From Psilocybe azurescens (lineage: Eukaryota; Basidiomycota; Agaricomycetes; Agaricales; Agrocybaceae), in the NCBI GenBank assembly GCA_023853785.1, contig JAJIRX010000330.1, positions 1-23,275 on the forward strand: a stretch of DNA of 23,275 nucleotides. Direction: 5' to 3'. Positions 1-10,265 of this stretch are shown here, one piece after another (the first letter of the stretch is position 1; each line of letters starts with the position of its first letter). Below the pieces are notes generated by a model, which worked only from the letters and a program-made list of their open reading frames with translations, was not told the origin of the DNA and did not search any database. The translations under genes were made by a program, and so were the position numbers.

Positions 1-1560
1 TGCAGATTTTCCTCTGACATTTAAGTTTCCCGCTGAATTCTTGACGAAAAGCATGAATGTCCTGTGGGGTTGGTCGCTTGACTTTCTTTTGAGCCCGAGA
101 CGCGCCGTTAGTCGTTTGACTTTTCTTTTGATTTTCGGCAGAAAACCATTGTCAAGGGCAGTAGAAGGTGCGGACCATAGACAAGCCGATGGTGTTGGAC
201 GGATGGGCGATAAGTCAGGAAAAGGCTGAGGAAAGAGGATATCGAGGGGCACCACCCTGCGTGACTGTAGGGGTTCATGATACTCGCTCAAGGCAGATGT
301 CTGAGATGTTGGCGGCGAATAAGGAGGTAGGTTTCCGGTAAGGGCTTCGGCAGAAAACAAGCGGGTATCGGAAGATGATTGAGATGATTCTCTTCCTAGT
401 AATTCTTTTGCCACCCGCCGCCTAAGGAGCTGGTTGAATAATGTCATTCTGGTAGGGGTCACTTTACGTTTATATCCAACATCTGATTGGCGCCTCTCGA
501 TTTCCGTATTCAGTGCGTTGCATATAACTTAACGGCCCATATTAAACACATACCAGATGGCAGAGATTTCTGTCGGTTCGATTCTGTATTCAGTCGAGAA
601 CTTGAGTGTCATACTCGCAATGAGCTGTCCGTGCATTTCGACATCTTCCAAGAGCTCCTGTATATCAAAGTCGACATTTTCCGAGAGAGCAATATCGCCT
701 GCTTGTCGGACTGGATCGGAATCTTCCTCCTGGGTCAAGTGATCACTGCCAATATGAACATCGTCCAAAATTATACAGTCCTCGGGAGGTACGGATGAAG
801 GTATGGAGGATATCAAGGAGCTGTGAAGGCTTCTCACAATATGCATGCCTACAGCGAAACCTTTGAAATCAATTAGACCATCTTTCACATCAAGAAGTTG
901 TCTAAAAGTGGGATGCATTAATTAGATATAATTGGAATAAAGAAATTATTCGTTGACGAACAAGATTTTGTGGTAAATCTCGAAAGAAAGATCGGGCATC
1001 AAGCCAATGTAAGCCTCAGCCACTTGGCGTCCTGAGTAAGAGGAATCAGATACCAAAATATATGCCTGTTTATCTAGAGGAAAACAGACTCTGGAGAAAT
1101 CCACTGGCAGGCTCGCATTCCAAAACCTTTGCTTCATCCTCTCCACATCATCAGAGGTCATGGAAGGAAATGGGGGATCAAGTTGGCGAACTACTACATC
1201 TGGAATCCCTTTAACTTAGGCAGAGGACCCTCTGAAAGGATGTAAGAACGAGAAAACTGACATCGTTAAGAAACGCTTACCTTTCTCCAACAAAGTTTCG
1301 TCTAGATTCTCCCCTGCCTGAACCCAGCCTGCAAGTCGGATAACGACAGCCAGCCCTTCTTTTGATAACTTCCCACTACCATCCCTATCCGCGATCGACC
1401 ATATATCCCGAAGTTGTTTAAACGATATCCCGCTTTGCTTGAAAATACCAATCGCTGTATCCACGCTCAGAGTGTCGGACCGGTTCCAACTGCCTGTGTT
1501 CGTTTCCAACAGGCGACTAGCAAGAAAAAGTTCATTCGAAGAGGGCACAAAATGTTGCAT
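1..1560 (-). CDS. EH-domain endocytic adaptor, Ede1/EPS15-like (partial, runs off left edge)
   Basis: Seen: four exons on the minus strand, 1560-1281, 1214-962, 901-554 and 493-1, join in continuous phase across introns of 66, 60 and 60 bp (donors GTAAGC, GTTCGT, GTATGT). This gives 458 codons with no stop and no 3' end in the window. EH1 lies at about residues 5-93, with IW at 53-54 and an EF-hand-like loop DRDGSGKLSKEG at 58-69. EH2 (about 135-220) contains LLDVKDGLIDF and a following PSSVPP. EH3 (about 255-325) is crossed by intron 3 right at its IW. A Ser/Pro-rich and then Lys/Arg-rich segment follows. Known: EH domains bind NPF peptides in endocytic proteins, and three N-terminal EH domains is the Ede1 arrangement. 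The ATG at 1560 was chosen because the PSSNEL start of EH1 follows it at once; an ATG at 1632 is possible but adds residues unlike the family. The GTTCGT donor and GAGAG acceptor are the weakest sites. Inference: early endocytic-site scaffold. Confidence 0.8.
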
Positions 1561-2286
1561 GAGAGTTGAGTTGTCGTTCACAGTACGCCTACAACAAGAT
1601 ATGAGATTTGGATATCGGGCACACCACACCACAAAACATGCACAGGAATATTTTCAGTCGATGGCTATGCATACTTGTCAGATGTCATGCGCAAGTCATG
1701 CAAGCTGTCCTTGCCCCGGATAAGGCCTTGTACAGTACTTCAGAGAGGTTGAATAGGGCGCTGCGCCGCACAAGTGGGGGCATTTGAAGAATTGAGTAAG
1801 GTTCAGGTAAGACCTAAGATAGGGCCAGTACTGACTTGGGAGGTCATCCGCTTTGGGTCACCGAAAGTATTATGTAATACCATATGCTGGGTCCTGTCTG
1901 ACCTTCGTCGTGCGCCATGTATTGTGGATTTTGTCTGTTGAGTGTTCGTGCTCTGACCATTCCTCGATCAATTGGCCGGAATGTCACTCTGGGTCACCCA
2001 GACTTGGGTGTCAATGTCCTCTCAGGCCACAACAATTGGAACCTCGCCTGCATATACGGCAAGTTCGGTGCATTCGGCGGCCATCCACGGCTTGGCTCTC
2101 TCAAAGGGTCCGGCAGATTTTTCTTAGGAGATCTTGCATAGAGGCAGATATGAGGTCATGGTGTAGGTGGATCAGATTGTCATTTCGTTATGCATCTGCA
2201 ATGGATCTCGTGACCGCGAAGTGTCAATACTGCGCAATTTCAATCTCTTGATGATTTTGGCGGCTACAATGCAGTTTAAAGATTAT
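1561..2286. other. intergenic, divergent promoters
   Basis: This stretch lies between the start of the minus-strand EH gene and the start of plus-strand kinase copy A. Short open frames occur, but none has family resemblance, plausible splice sites or a start context I would defend. It presumably holds the EH-gene promoter; I do not see a clear TATA box for it. Confidence 0.5.
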
Positions 2287-2294
2287 TATAAAAG
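2287..2294 (+). promoter_or_regulatory. TATA-like box upstream of kinase copy A
   Basis: TATAAAAG lies 135 bp before the ATG at 2429 on the same strand. It is a candidate core promoter by sequence only. The downstream gene is broken, so it may be a relic. Confidence 0.35.
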
Positions 2295-2428
2295 TTGCAG
2301 ACATAGCTAGCATGTATATAGGGTGATCTATCATAACTGTGGGTAAGTACTGTTAGTTGTTCTAAAAAGACAGCGTGCGAAATGTCGATTTCCTTCACAT
2401 CTACCATATTTACGCGCCTCTTTTCTGA

Positions 2429-3776
2429 ATGGCTTTTGAACCTCAGGAAGTGTTTTGGCGCGACAAACAGTCATGATTGCTGTCATGCGGTTATCAGCTT
2501 CGCCCTCGTTTCCAACCAGACTGGGTTCCATCCTGGGTCACAAACCCTCCTGGCGACATCACTGAATTGCGATACAGAGAAGATCATATTCGTCGAGGGG
2601 TACGTGCTCAGTGGCTGTACAAGTGAAATTTCATTTTAATTATTCACATAGCGCTCACCAGTAATGGATGCAGTTCGTTTGATGGATAACAAACCCGTAA
2701 TGCTGAAGAAAGTATACCAGGCAAATAATGGGTTCGATCAGGAGCTCGTTATCTCTAAATATGTTTCTTCAACAGAGCTTTCAAAACACGCAGATAATAA
2801 CTGTGTTCCCGTTTATGAGGTTTTAAATGTCCCGGAAGACACCAAATTCGTGGTCATTGTGATGCCTCTACTACATCCATTCGACACTACGCGGTTTGAC
2901 ACCATTGGAAAATGTTTCGATTTCTTCTATCAAACATTTAAGGTATATCACGCGTGGAGCCCTACCTCTGTGTATGCTGTCTAATATGCTGTTCAGGGTC
3001 TGCAGTTTCTTCATCGTCGTCATATTGCTCATTGGTGGGGTTACGTTCGATTGTTACTATGAGGTACTCGCATTAAATGCTCCATTCAGCGATTGTACAC
3101 AAAACAATGTCATGATGGATCCATCTGAGATTTATCCCGATGGGTTTCATCCTGTGAAATATGACATGAACTGCGATCTTACTGGTCCTGCATTTCAGAA
3201 ATATACAAGAACTCAACGACCCCGAAATACTACTGGATTGATTTCGGATTATCAGTGCAATTCGACCGGTCGGATGAGTTTCCTCGGGCAATTTCAATAC
3301 GAGAAGGTGACAAGTCAGTGCCCGAATTTCAAGATATGGCGCGACTGCACGCAGCACGAGATCCCTTTCCAACGGACATCTACTACCTAGGGAATTTGGT
3401 CAGGATGTTTTTCCTCGAGGTATCATTTTTCGTTGTCACAGCGTTTATTAAAGTCTTGCTGACTCTCTCGTTCTCTTTCGTTTCTCTAGGGTCACTCGGG
3501 ACTTTTGGATGGCTTTAAATACGGCTTCGCATTTATGAAACCCTCGTTGATGCCATGGTGCAGGAAGACATGACCAAACGCCCGACAATCGATCAATGCG
3601 TTGTCCATCTTGAGGAAATCATTCGTTCTCAAAGCTCCTGGACACTTCGTGCTCAGATCTGGCACAGTACCGACAATCCCTTTGGTTTTCTCAACCGGTT
3701 TCTTCCTCATTGGGCGCGACGCATCATATACATTATCACTCGGACGCCAGCTGTACCGTCATGGAGCAGCAGATAA
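2429..3776 (+). pseudogene. Agaricomycete-type protein kinase, copy A (pseudogene)
   Basis: Five exons line up with the intact copy at 13171: 2429-2599, 2652-2942, 2997-3034, 3090-3419 and 3490-3776, with the same intron positions. The lysine segment (PVMLKKV), the DCTQNN catalytic-loop end, the DFG triplet and the PFPTDIYYLGN block can all be recognised. Lesions seen by comparison: codon 16 is TGA (2474-2476) where copy C has Trp; the HRD arginine reads Cys (TG plus C across the exon 3/4 junction); one base is missing near 3220, just before the YYWIDFG segment; a second base is missing near 3543 (ATGAAACCC block); and the C-terminus ends about 17 residues early at TAA 3774-3776. Each of the stop and the two frameshifts would alone abolish a full-length product. 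It is convergent with the F-box gene at 4378-5941. Confidence 0.88.
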
Positions 3777-4377
3777 AATGTTGTGCTGCCAACCTCTGTG
3801 GATCGCTCTGCAGTTTCGTCTTTGCGCTTTATGCGGTATCATAACACTTGGCAGGTTCAGAGCTTTGTTTAGCTTTGCCTTGTTAATCCGACTACTGTAC
3901 TACATAGATGTTCTTTAAATTTTAAATTATTGTTATTGAGCGCATTCGATGCTGTTTTCATGGCCTCTTGACTCCCTTTGAGAACGAGGGTAGTGCTTAT
4001 GAGCTGCATTCATACATTTATGACAAGGTCACGCCCGGAACGCAGGCGGAATATTGACCGAGATCTATAAATAGCGTGTAGGAACCTGAAGCGATTCGAG
4101 ATGCTTTAGGTTTGATTATGATACAAGGGCAGTGTTGGAGAAGGGTGGAGACTATTCTACACAGATGAAAACCATATCTAGCTTGTACAATACTCTACAT
4201 AATTAGTACAAAACAGTATTACTAAATTATTATCTTTCAGAACCTGTAATAACAAAAAAGCAAATCGATGTGCAATGTGTAGTAAAGAAAGGATAAAGAG
4301 AGCATGGATGGGGCATAATTGTTTTACAACAACAGATGAAAGAAGAAAGAAAAGAGATACACGATTGGTCATGAAGG
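3777..4377. other. intergenic between convergent genes
   Basis: This is the shared 3' region of kinase copy A (plus) and the F-box gene (minus). It is fairly AT-rich, with no credible coding frame. It should contain the polyadenylation signals of both genes; I could not single out one. Confidence 0.5.
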
Positions 4378-5941
4378 TCATGAAGGCAAGGAGATACTGA
4401 CGCTAAGCTCAGGCAAATACACGCGAAGATCTCGTCCAATACGCATGGCCAGATTATGCTCAGAGATGTGTATTGCCAATCGTTGAAGTTTCCACTCAGT
4501 TATCACGCCCTGATTATCGTTCAAGACGTGCGAAAATTCTGACTGGTAAAGAGAAGGAAAGCTTGATTAGAGTGACGTTGCCTTGTACAAACCCAAAGGA
4601 AAACTCACTATCCCACGCTCCGTCGATATCTTACCGCAGTCTATCTTGAGAATCTTTAAGTGGGGTAACAAGGATGCAAGATCAACGATGAGATGAGCAG
4701 AGAGGGTGTCAACTTTGATTTGCAACTCAGTGACGTCTAGTGGTGGAAAGCCAGTCACGCTGGGCGAGCGAAGAACCGTCAACACTTCGCTATGGGACAA
4801 AGCACGGTCGGTTAACTTTAATGAATCGAGCATCGAGCTGTGCATGTCAACGAATCGTATGAAACTGTCCAAAGGAGCGCGCAAAGGACGCAAGGACATC
4901 CCGACGCTGCGAAGTTGAGGAAAGGCACGTGCACAGCGCCAATGATTCTCTGGATCCAATTGATGAAATCGGGGTCGCCAGGTTTAATGCGAGGTGCATC
5001 GGCTGGAGAACAGGTCGATATCCTTCAGCGTGGCACGGTGTTTCTCCAAGAATCGGACGAACGTCATGGGATCGGAAAGGTGGCCTCCATCAAACGGAAT
5101 AGAAAGTGTGATCTTCTTAAGCGACGGAAAGAATCCCATTTTCCGAAAAATCCGACTGAGGTCCAAATCCTGGGAGGTGTAAGTGGAGAGGAATGCGAGG
5201 GAGGTCAAAGAGTCCTTCAGGTTATTGAGAAACACGACAAAGCCATCATGGACTCCGTTGATTTCTTTGAAGGAAAGAGACCCTGTGCAAAAATAAAATA
5301 CGAAGTCTTCCAATTTAGGAAGGCGTATTCGGGCAAGTGAATTGAGCATCGTGGGTGGGACCTTGACGGTGAGTTTGACCAAGTGACTGGACCAAGTCTC
5401 CAAAGCTGGGGTCAGGAACGCATTATAAAGCTCAGGATGATATCCAAGAGAGTCGTCCCAATTAATAGTATACTCCATTACGTTCTTCATTTGCTTGAAC
5501 GCGGCATTGATCCTGGTAACGTCCTTGCTCAACCGCTTCTGAAGGCGCTGTTCTGCTTTCTTCTTCGTGTAATAAGGGTCGAGGAGTTCAAGGAACTGAA
5601 CAATCAGGTTCTCTGTACGACTGCGATGTGATTTGGTCCGAGGTTGGACCAGCCACGGGCGAATTTCGACCTTCTTGACGTGCGTGGCGACATTCGGGTC
5701 ACTATGATAATGTTATGTCAAAGAATAATTTAAGATGGATATAAAGAAGAACGCACCAGAGATGTGCTAACAACCTTTTCATCTCTTTATCTCGCTTCAC
5801 AATTTCAAGCGTGGCGTAGCGGGACCTCATCCATGCCTCGTATAGAACAGGGTGGCAGCCATTGATCCGTTCCAGATCTTCGGTGGGGATGAAATTAAGA
5901 ACGTGGTGCCAAATGTCCTCGTTCAGCATACACTTGGCCAT
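4378..5941 (-). pseudogene. F-box protein, Agaricomycete family, with one in-frame stop
   Basis: Exons 5941-5757, 5701-4609 and 4542-4378 (introns 55 and 66 bp; donors GTGCGT and GTGAGT) total 1443 nt, so 480 codons plus the final stop TGA. An F-box-like motif occupies about residues 5-45 (NEDIWHHVLNFIPTEDL), followed by the KKVEIRPWLV segment and leucine-rich, LRR-like text to the end. Known: F-box proteins recruit substrates to SCF ubiquitin ligases; this long family is expanded in mushrooms. Oddity: frame 0 has a TAA at 4984-4986 (codon 301). Around it a more family-like text, KPGDPDFINWIQRI, is readable in the +1 frame, and frame 0 resumes by FPQLRSVGM. An extra T at CATTAAA and a lost C in TTTCCTC would explain both shifts. 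No GT donor nearby allows an intron instead. It is either a young pseudogene or carries assembly errors. Confidence 0.75.
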
Positions 5942-6112
5942 AATGCTAAGAGGTAGGAATTGGAAGGGAAGTGGAATAGCAAGGCACCTCTCCTTGGGTC
6001 TTCCTGAGTCATTTTAGCCACGAGGCTTTATGGAACACCGTTTTAGGATGTGATGTGGAATTAGGGCGGGATACATCACGTGTAGAATGAACAGCAATGC
6101 ACAGCGTTGAAG

Positions 6113-6880
6113 AAGGCGCGCTCTGGAAGGTTTTCTGGAGCGCTGAGGAGGACATCCCATGTTGAAAGTTACTTTTATATATATTTCCAACAAGTTCGTA
6201 ATCCTGAACTGTGAGGGCTCTGACATCATTGACATATGTTGCCGCGATCATTGCGTTGCCTAAAGATCAACAGATCAAGTTCCCAATCTTGACACCGCAT
6301 GCAATGTGGGGTGGCGTACCGGGTCCCAGCCTAAAGATATTTTCTTCACATTGAGTTCAGACATGTATAGTTTCACCGACCCACAGTTGCCGAAGCAATG
6401 GTCAAAGCATAAGGATCGGGCAACATACAATCTTGCTTACTGTCGTTCACTCAAACCATGTTCTAAGTTCATATGTCCACAACAATAGCTTGCCACCAGA
6501 TGCCGCGGTAGCTTCATGGATGGAGATTCAAAAGATTTTGTGATTTGTGAGAAGAAGTTCAGGCCTAGTCGATCGCAAGATCGCGCTTTTACGCGTCGTA
6601 GTGGTTTCAGAGGCAAAATCATGGCGTCCCGAATCACGATGGAGGGTTGGAAAGTGCCCCACAGGTGCACAAGGGAGATGTCAAATGCTCACATTTATGT
6701 TAAAATGAGGCGTTATATCATCAGAGGAAGAGACAGAGAGACATTGAGGGAAATACACGGCGGGAGAGGGAGTAAAAGATAGTCGCCGTGTCATAAATAT
6801 GCCAAGAGCCAAAGCCAAATTGGATATTCTCGTTAACCCGCAATCAGCCGCATCGGCATCTATCTTTGCCATTTTATTCA
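6113..6880 (+). repeat. duplicated segment, copy 1 (interrupted)
   Basis: Two blocks, about 6113-6162 and 6565-6880, match 14880-15235 in the same orientation. Shared words include TTTCTGGAGCGCTGAGGAGG, AATCGCAAGATCG/GATCGCAAGATCG and AAATGCCAAGAGCCAA/AATATGCCAAGAGCCAA. About 400 bp between the two blocks are absent from the other copy, so this copy probably carries an insertion or the other a deletion. Both copies lie just 3' of minus-strand kinase remnants, which suggests they were duplicated together. The nature of the sequence (UTR, gene remnant or old transposon) is not clear; short open frames across it on the minus strand share ALGIFM. Confidence 0.65.
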
Positions 6881-6989
6881 AATTTTTGGCATTTTCATTT
6901 TATCACCACATACCATTTCTATGCAGTTCTCTCTGTCTGCACACTGTTATATATAACTTAATCAAATTGTTTATACCTAATGATTTATA

Positions 6990-7186
6990 GCAAAAGTGAC
7001 CACCGAATTGACCGTCTGCGTTGTCAAAGTGAACCGAAAGACCAAAATCAAGTCAGTAATACTTGAGGGTCATTGCGTTCTTGTGTACTTTTGTACTGCA
7101 TGCAGCAACTATGAGATTCGGCCCAAACTCAAGGTTATTGGGAATGTAAAAACAATGAAGTGGGTACAAAATGATTGTTAGGGTAA
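6990..7186 (-). pseudogene. scrambled fragment of a kinase family copy
   Basis: Reading the minus strand, 7100-6990 matches the exon-4 DFG region of the copy at 16797-16880 (the same AAAGTAC, GATTTTGGTCT and TCGGTTC words). 7186-7135 matches the exon-2 NHCVPIYEVLHIPN region of that copy (17241-17290). Exons 2 and 4 sit about 35 bp apart, so the end of exon 2, exon 3 and the start of exon 4, including the catalytic loop, are deleted. The fragment directly abuts the 3' end of copy B and resembles copy D more than copy B. No product is possible. Confidence 0.7.
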
Positions 7187-8561
7187 CGGGACTATAGGTA
7201 CTGTGCCAGACCTCAGTGTCGACGAGCTCTGTACATGAATGATTCCTTCAAAATAGACGAAGCATTGATCAGTTTTCGCGCGTTTGGTCATGTCTTCCGG
7301 CACTATGACATCAACGAGGGGTTTCATAAAGGCGAAGCCGTATTTAAAGCCAACTGCAAACTCGGAGTGACCCTGAAACAACGAATGAAGATGACACATA
7401 GAGCAAGACCATTATAGATACTGTAATGACGAAAGACCACCCCGGTGAAGTACACTCTGATCAAATTCCCCAGGTAGTAGATGTCCGTTGGAAAGGGATC
7501 TCGTGCTGTGTGCAGTCACATCATATCTTCGAATTCGGGCACTGACTTATCATCTCATCGTATTGAAACTGCCTGAGGAAGCTTGTCCGACTCATCAAAT
7601 CGGACTGATATTCCGAAATCAATACAGTAGTACTTCGGGAATCGTTAAGTTCTTGTGTATTTCTGAAATGCAGGACCAGTAAGATCGCGGTTCATGTCAT
7701 ATTTCACAGGATGATGAAAGCCTGGCGTCACCAGGCTCACTGAGAGTCACGCGGAAAATTACAGTACCACGATATATCGATAGAACGACTGACTGAGTTA
7801 CAGGTGTGTACGGTGCATAGGGTTGGGGATCGCGGTCACGTGGTACGTAAATGTAGAAGATAAGATGATATGGGCTCAGATGAAACCCATCAGAGTAAGT
7901 CTCAGAAGGATGGAGTGCTCAGTGCAAGTGCCTCATAGTAATAATCGAACGTACCCTCACCAATGGGCAATATGACAATCGTGAAGAAATTGCAGACCCT
8001 GGACAACACGTTATACAGCGAAGAAACATCTGACTTCATACGTGGTTACTTTGAAACTCTGATAGAAGAAATTCAGACATTCTGCAATAGTGCGTGTCAA
8101 ACCGCATGGTATCTAATGGATGTAATAGAAGCATCACAATCAACCACGAATGTGGTGTCCTACGTGATATTCAAAACTTCATAAAAAGGAACACAGTTAT
8201 AATTTGCGTGTTTCCTGTAGAAGAAACGTATTGAGAGATAACGAGCTCCCGATCGAGCCCATTGTCTGGCTGGTATACATACTTCAGCCTTACGGGTTTG
8301 CTATCCACCAACTGAGTTGCATCTATTACTGGTGAGGGCTACAAGATTAATCAAAATGGTATTTCACTCGTACAGTCACTGAGCACGTACTCTTCGACGA
8401 ATGTGAGTACCCCTCTTATGCAAGTCAGTGATGTCAACAGCAGGGACTGTAACCCACAACGAAGTCCAGTCAGGTTGAAAACGAGGGCGAAGTTGATAGC
8501 CCCAGGACAGCAACCATGGTTGTTTGTCGCGCCAAAGCACTTCCTGAGGTTCAAGCTCCAT
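7187..8561 (-). pseudogene. Agaricomycete-type protein kinase, copy B (pseudogene)
   Basis: Exon 1 (8561-8391) is intact and reads MELEPQEVLWRDKQPWLL onwards; its length of 171 nt equals that of copy A. The intron 8390-8339 has donor GTACGT and acceptor TTGTAG, and exon 2 starts at 8338. After that the copy decays: about 10 bp are missing in exon 2 after VSST, later exon-2 indels shift the frame, and about 30 bp are gone at the start of exon 4, removing the catalytic Asp and Asn. A 159-bp foreign segment (7720-7878) interrupts exon 4. TAA and TGA codons occur in the remaining exon 4. Exon 5 keeps YGFAFMKPLVDV and EDMTKR, but the C-terminus is lost at about 7187. Confidence 0.85.
7720..7878. 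mobile_element. 159-bp insertion in kinase copy B, flanked by a 7-bp repeat
   Basis: Copies A and C run straight through this point, whereas copy B has 159 extra bases bounded by GATGAAA at 7713-7719 and 7879-7885. One end folds as a hairpin (GCCTGG...CCAGGC, 7720-7736). The flanking repeat looks like a target-site duplication, but no terminal inverted repeats between the two ends are evident, so a small non-autonomous transposon is only one explanation; filler DNA from break repair is another. Confidence 0.4.
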
Positions 8562-9326
8562 TCTGGAAAGCAGTAAATGATGGACGCCGTGTGCGGAGGT
8601 GAAGTAGATAAGCATGAGGAAATGAATAATTGTTAAAGACTAAAGTTAATTGACGAAGTTTTTCACGTTTTCAGTAACTCACACTAGACAAGTAACGTAA
8701 TATCAAGGAATGACACCCAGTGACGCCGAAGACGGTGGACCGCCATCGAAAATGAGATTGTAACTAACACGACTGGAATAAAGCATTTGTTGACTTTGTT
8801 GAAGTTTGGGGCTTGACCAATTTACATCCTGAGTTATGCAGCTGGTAAGAGAGTTCACAATTCTAATGTCGCCGCTTCAATGGAATCTCGATGTTTTAAA
8901 AATGCTAAACGCTAGTACGTTAGAATGATTTTTCAACACAGGAACAGAAATAATATCTCAAAGACGGTGCGTCGCGCCTTGTAATTAAAGGTGAGTAGTA
9001 AGATAGTAGGTGGGGGGAGAGGTCAGCGATGTTGTGCTGCGTTATCTCTAGGGCGTAGAGGACCGATGGCGATGCTGAAGGGTGACCCCTCTTCGCATCA
9101 CAATGGTACTCTACTCTACCTATTATGTGTATAGACTTGTGACTAGGATAAAAATTATACGAAATGAAAGGTGATGGGTGAGTGGTATTTAGAGAAATTC
9201 GGTATGTAATGAATGGGTAAGATGAATTGTGTTGACTGCCTACGCAATCGGTCGTGGTACAGATTAGAGAGAAATAAGATAAAATGTTGGGGCAGTCAAA
9301 ACACGTGGCTCTCCTTCTCACGAGAC

Positions 9327-9344
9327 GTACCCGCAGGCGGGTAC
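9327..9344. repeat. inverted repeat, 8-bp arms
   Basis: GTACCCGC and GCGGGTAC are separated by AG. The arms are perfect. The core CGCAGGCG recurs at 9447-9454. Confidence 0.6.
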
Positions 9345-9441
9345 TTACAGTTTTATTACATCCGAAGTTCGTCCTTCCGAGCCATCATCAATCATCGAAG
9401 TTGTCCGTGGTAAATATCAACTTGCTCGTCTAATTAAAGAT

Positions 9442-9459
9442 ATCACACGCAGGCGTGAT
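9442..9459. repeat. imperfect inverted repeat with the same core
   Basis: ATCACACGC, AG and GCGTGAT form an imperfect palindrome. It shares the centre CGCAGGCG with the one about 110 bp to the left. Role unknown. Confidence 0.5.
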
Positions 9460-9487
9460 TTACTGAAATAGGCGTGACTGCGATGGG

Positions 9488-9915
9488 TCATTGAAAATTA
9501 TTCTCTTGTAAGTTAGAAAGGCCAGTAGGTTTGCGTGGGTACTCCTTCACAGCAGGACTCTCGTGATTCGTTGAAAGCTTGTTTCTCTTGCCCGCTGACG
9601 GGCTGTTGTCGACTTCGTCTGTTCGCTGTTTATGGCTAGAGCCTTGAGTGAGGAGGGGTGTGAGAGGCGAACGTACGGGGAGACTATAATAAAAGTGATT
9701 GGAATAGGGAGGGGTGACTGGGCCAGGAAGAGTTTCGAGAGGTGCATCGACGATAGAATCTGGATCCTGCGACTCCAAATTTTCAATCGCCTGATCCGGA
9801 AAATGTTGTATCGCTCATTGGAGGTCGCCAAGAGACTCATAAGGGTCTCCTTGGACCCCTCGGGTCGGCTGGCATGTTCTTTCCTACAGGCGTGGTCGAA
9901 GAGAAATGAAGCCAA
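9488..9915 (-). other. possible broken coding exon, Ser/Pro-rich, unrecognised
   Basis: On the minus strand, the frame ending with the stop at 9488-9490 reads as Pro/Ser-rich, polar, protein-like text (for example VTPPYSNHFYY and PLTPLLTQGSSHKQRTDE). Going upstream the same frame meets one TGA near 9820 and beyond it again reads protein-like text (RGVQGDPYESLGDLQ). I recognise no family. It may be the end of a decayed gene or chance. No confident start or splice site was found. Confidence 0.3.
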
Positions 9916-10010
9916 CGTGAGAACAAACGCAAGTCTGCTGGCCTGCTTAATCTATTCGAGGGTGATCTATAATGACTTTCAAGATAGCGGTGTCACCATA
10001 CAGAAGCATG

Positions 10011-10265
10011 GGTCACCTTGATAAAACGATGACGTTCACAATAAGCTTTATGGAGCCCTATAATTGGGATGGTATGATTAAGCGCCCGACAGTCAGCTAA
10101 TGTACTATTAATCTAAAGGAAATCATTCATCATCTAAATCGTCTATGCACTTGTCTCAGGGCTCGTATAGTGCCGATGGATCCATTTTTCCCATGGCTTC
10201 TCCTCTCTCTGGACACGACGCTTTGTATTGATACTAGTAGATCATGCATCACTGTACTACCTTTA
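10011..10265 (+). pseudogene. worn exon-5 remnant of the kinase family
   Basis: The sequence can be aligned with exon 5 of kinase C (14224-14547). It starts at GGTCACC, continues through TTTATGGAGCCC (ATGAAACCC in C), then KRPTVS, a TAA, NLKEIIH, and finally a worn tail matching the RLFPHWARRIIYII region (CTCTGGACACGACG). A block after the MKP motif is deleted and several stops occur. Exons 1-4 are not recognisable upstream. It appears to be the oldest copy in the cluster. Confidence 0.6.

Larger units (their letters stand above)
8562..9487. other. non-coding stretch with two small palindromes
   Basis: No gene is supported here. A 133-codon frame on the minus strand (9321-8920) has no recognisable motif, and its composition looks random. 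Two short inverted repeats with the same CGCAGGCG centre lie near the right end (see the entries at 9327 and 9442). Confidence 0.45.

Noticed and set aside
1853..2251. 132-codon plus-strand frame in the EH/kinase intergenic region
   Set aside because: Cys/Arg/Ser-rich text typical of chance translation, with no family resemblance.
6009..6251. Overlapping minus-strand frames upstream of the F-box gene
   Set aside because: Two frames are open over the same bases with no motif, and part of the stretch is the duplicated segment.
8920..9321. 133-codon minus-strand frame
   Set aside because: No recognisable motif, low-complexity-like composition, and no neighbouring exon to extend it.
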